A stretch of DNA of 6,686 nt from Alphaproteobacteria bacterium (GTDB lineage: Bacteria > Pseudomonadota > Alphaproteobacteria > Caulobacterales > Parvularculaceae): NCBI GenBank assembly GCA_030428745.1, contig JAUIEG010000148.1:1-6686 (forward strand), read 5' to 3'. The notes under the pieces are model-generated. The model did no database searches. It saw only the letters and a program-made list of their open reading frames with translations, and was not told the origin of the DNA. A program made the position numbers and the translations under genes. Of the stretch, positions 4,715 through 6,686 are shown one piece after another; the stretch's first letter is position 1, and each line of letters starts with the position of its first letter.

Positions 4715-6686
4715 TCACCCGCAATCGGCCAATTGTTCTTCCAGCAGGTTCAACCCGGTCTCGCGATCATAGTCGGACAGGGTGAATTCAGTGTCGAGGC
4801 GCAAGTAACCGGCATGGGCGTCGCGATAAAGCGAGCAGGCGCGGTCGATATTCTCCGCCAATTCGTGAATTTCGCCCAAGAGGAAAGTCGCCGTCGCCAC
4901 CTCGCGGATGCGCGCCGGATTGTCGGGCTCGCTCGCCAGCAGCCCTTTTTCAACCGCCAGATTGCCCTCCCCGGTTTCAATCGCCTCATCAAACCGGCCG
5001 AGATAGGCGAGCGTCGTCGCCTTTTGTTCGACGACCGATGTGCGGATGCGCTTGATGCCGAGATCGTCCGGGTCCTGCGCCAGAAATTCGTCGACAAGCT
5101 TTTCCGCTTGTACGAGATCATTGAGCGCCGCCTCGTCATCTTCAAGGCTGTAATCAATCAGCGACCGTTTGAAAAAGGCGCCGATAAGATTGCGCCGCGC
5201 CGTCATGTCGTCTGGGTCGGCGGCGTCCAGTTCGCGATAAAGCGCAATCGCGCGATCCATATAGTCGATGGCGCTCGCATAATCGCCGCCTTCCACCATG
5301 TCGTAATGGCGCATCATAGCCTCGGCGAGGGCCACATTGGTTGACGCCGCAAGAGATTTCGCCGAGGCGTCGTCTGGATAGTCCGTATAGAACTTTTCCG
5401 CCGCGTCTCGCGCGCGTGAGATCACTTCAATAGCCTTGACGCCTTCACCCATCCAGACCAGCGGCTTGCCCGATTGCGACAAGGCTTCAATGCGCGCGCG
5501 TTCATCCTTTTGTGTTCCCTTGCCGGACGCAACGACGCCCGCATAGAGCGCTTCGGCGCGGGCGGCGTACTCATGCGCCGCCTCATTGTCGTCAATGGCG
5601 ATGAACTGATAGACCGCCATGGAAAAACATGCTTCCGCCAGGGCGCGGGCGATATCGGGGTCCTCGGGCGCAGCGGCGTGCATGGCTTCAAGTGAATTAA
5701 CCGCCGTCGTCAGATGCTCGCCCGCTTCATCGCGCCGTCCGAGATTCGCGCCGATAGGATTGCCCGTAACATCGCCAAGGCGCTTGTAGCCGAGCGCGGT
5801 TTCAAGCCGTAAGTCTTTCGAGGCGCGCTTATTGTCTTTCAGGGCGTCGAGATAAAGCCGCGACTTGTCGGCGATGTCCGAAAGAGCCTTGGTTGTGCCG
5901 GGAATGGCTTCGAGCTGATCGTAAAGATCGAACAGCATAAAATTGGCGAGCTCGCGCACTTCCTGAAACCGCGCATCCGCTTCGCGCCGTTCCGCTTCTG
6001 CGCGCGCATATAAAGCCGACGTGACAAACAGCGCGCCGATAACACCGATGACAGCCAGCGCCGATGCGCCGACTGCAAACCGACGCCTGCGGATGAATTT
6101 TCCAACGACGTAAAGACCGCGCGACCCCCGCGCCTCAACGGCGCGTCCGGCGGCGTAGCGGTCAAGATCGGCGATCAGCGCCGAGGCCGACTGATAACGC
6201 TCTTCCGGCGCCTCGGCGGATGCTTTGGCGGCGATGGCGGCAAGATCTTCGTCGTCAATGAGCGGCGTCGCCGCAAGCATCTCCCTTAAGATCAGTCCGA
6301 GCGAATAAATGTCGCTAAGCGTTGTCGCCGGTTCGCCTTTCAGCCGCTCCGGCGCTGCGAAGCCTTTGGTCATGGTCATTTGCGGCCCGGCGCCAGAATC
6401 GCCGAAGGAGCGCGAAATGCCGAAATCGATCAGTTTCACGCGCGCGTCGTCGGTCAGAAGAATATTCTGCGGCGACAGATCGCGATGTACGATCAATTGC
6501 TGATGGGCGTATTCAACGGCGTCGCAGATATCGCGGAAAATACGCAGCCGCTCACCCTTGTCCGGCGTCTTTTCGATGGCGTCGCCAAGGGGCGCACCGT
6601 CCACATATTCCATGATGAAATAGGGTTCGCCGCGTTCGGTTTCGCCGCCGTCGAAAAGCTGGGCGATATTCGGATGCTGAAGCGCC
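4715..6686 (-). CDS. Membrane-anchored Ser/Thr protein kinase with TPR-like sensor tail (5' end outside window)
   Basis: The reading frame is open to the right edge, giving 656 visible residues. It enters at ALQHPNI, the end of the kinase alpha-C region, so the glycine loop and ATP-binding lysine are off the window. Numbered from the first visible residue, the catalytic loop is HRDLSPQN (Asp69, Asn74), DFG is at 87-89, and the activation loop contains TMTKGFAAPER with APE at 111-113. SDIYSLGLILREML and the RYQSASALIADLDRY helix complete the C-lobe. A basic stop-transfer and a membrane helix follow at about 204-226. The remaining ~430 residues hold roughly seven TPR-like helical pairs (about 296-629), expected to be outside the cytoplasm. 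FMLFDLYDQLEAIPGTTKAL is a stretch typical of this TPR-kinase type. The catalytic residues present suggest an active enzyme; the substrate and signal are unknown. The lysine of HRDLKP is replaced by Ser. The gene ends 151-193 bases before mrpE, on the same strand. Confidence 0.92.
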   Translation of the reverse strand, partial: ALQHPNIAQLFDGGETERGEPYFIMEYVDGAPLGDAIEKTPDKGERLRIFRDICDAVEYAHQQLIVHRDLSPQNILLTDDARVKLIDFGISRSFGDSGAGPQMTMTKGFAAPERLKGEPATTLSDIYSLGLILREMLAATPLIDDEDLAAIAAKASAEAPEERYQSASALIADLDRYAAGRAVEARGSRGLYVVGKFIRRRRFAVGASALAVIGVIGALFVTSALYARAEAERREADARFQEVRELANFMLFDLYDQLEAIPGTTKALSDIADKSRLYLDALKDNKRASKDLRLETALGYKRLGDVTGNPIGANLGRRDEAGEHLTTAVNSLEAMHAAAPEDPDIARALAEACFSMAVYQFIAIDDNEAAHEYAARAEALYAGVVASGKGTQKDERARIEALSQSGKPLVWMGEGVKAIEVISRARDAAEKFYTDYPDDASAKSLAASTNVALAEAMMRHYDMVEGGDYASAIDYMDRAIALYRELDAADPDDMTARRNLIGAFFKRSLIDYSLEDDEAALNDLVQAEKLVDEFLAQDPDDLGIKRIRTSVVEQKATTLAYLGRFDEAIETGEGNLAVEKGLLASEPDNPARIREVATATFLLGEIHELAENIDRACSLYRDAHAGYLRLDTEFTLSDYDRETGLNLLEEQLADCG

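Noticed and set aside
4688..5344. 218-residue plus-strand open frame
   Set aside because: It lies antisense to the TPR tail of the kinase, resembles no family, and has the skewed composition expected from the codon bias of the real gene.
1..6686. Insertion sequences, tRNA or rRNA genes, CRISPR arrays, attachment sites
   Set aside because: No terminal inverted repeats with transposase, no spaced identical repeats and no cloverleaf-like sequence were seen; the window is almost wholly coding.

Overview
The window is dense, high-GC bacterial DNA with every supported gene on the minus strand. Protein character (alphaproteobacterial-looking Mrp subunits, a TPR-type Ser/Thr kinase, Ala/Asp/Glu-rich proteins) suggests a marine or halotolerant alphaproteobacterium, perhaps near Parvularculaceae or Hyphomonadaceae. 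That placement is inference from general resemblance; no rRNA or marker gene is present.

Layout, in transcription order from the right edge. (1) Positions 6686-4715: most of a transmembrane eukaryotic-like Ser/Thr kinase, entering the window near the end of its N-lobe, with catalytic loop, DFG and APE motifs, one membrane helix and a long TPR-like tail. (2) Positions 4714-4522: a leader/intergenic stretch with two hairpins and no gene. (3) Positions 4521-10: a seven-gene Mrp-type Na+/H+ antiporter operon in the order mrpE, mrpF, mrpG, MrpA-C-terminal-like (MbhD+MbhE fusion), mrpB, mrpC, mrpD. (4) At the left edge, a strong Shine-Dalgarno and an ATG overlapping the mrpD stop mark the start of an eighth gene that leaves the window.

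The Mrp genes are almost completely coupled: six of the seven visible junctions overlap (ATGA, GTGA, ATGA, TAATG, TGATG, ATGA) and only mrpB-mrpC has a gap, of 14 bases. The products would form one inner-membrane complex exchanging H+ for Na+. MrpD carries the ion-translocation residues of the complex I NuoL/M/N family, MrpC resembles NuoK, and MrpE, F, G and B are the small Mrp-specific subunits. The order matches that of the antiporter modules of archaeal Mbh-type complexes rather than the Bacillus ABCDEFG order, and no full-length MrpA (NuoL-like) gene is present in the window.

The most unusual element is in MrpC. Between its second and third membrane helices it carries about 140 extra residues, rich in His, Ala, Asp and Glu, with 14 histidines and a degenerate tandem 19-residue repeat. 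By topology the insertion should lie in the periplasm. I do not see a wholly new system here; the enlarged MrpC and the kinase beside the operon are the points that merit follow-up.
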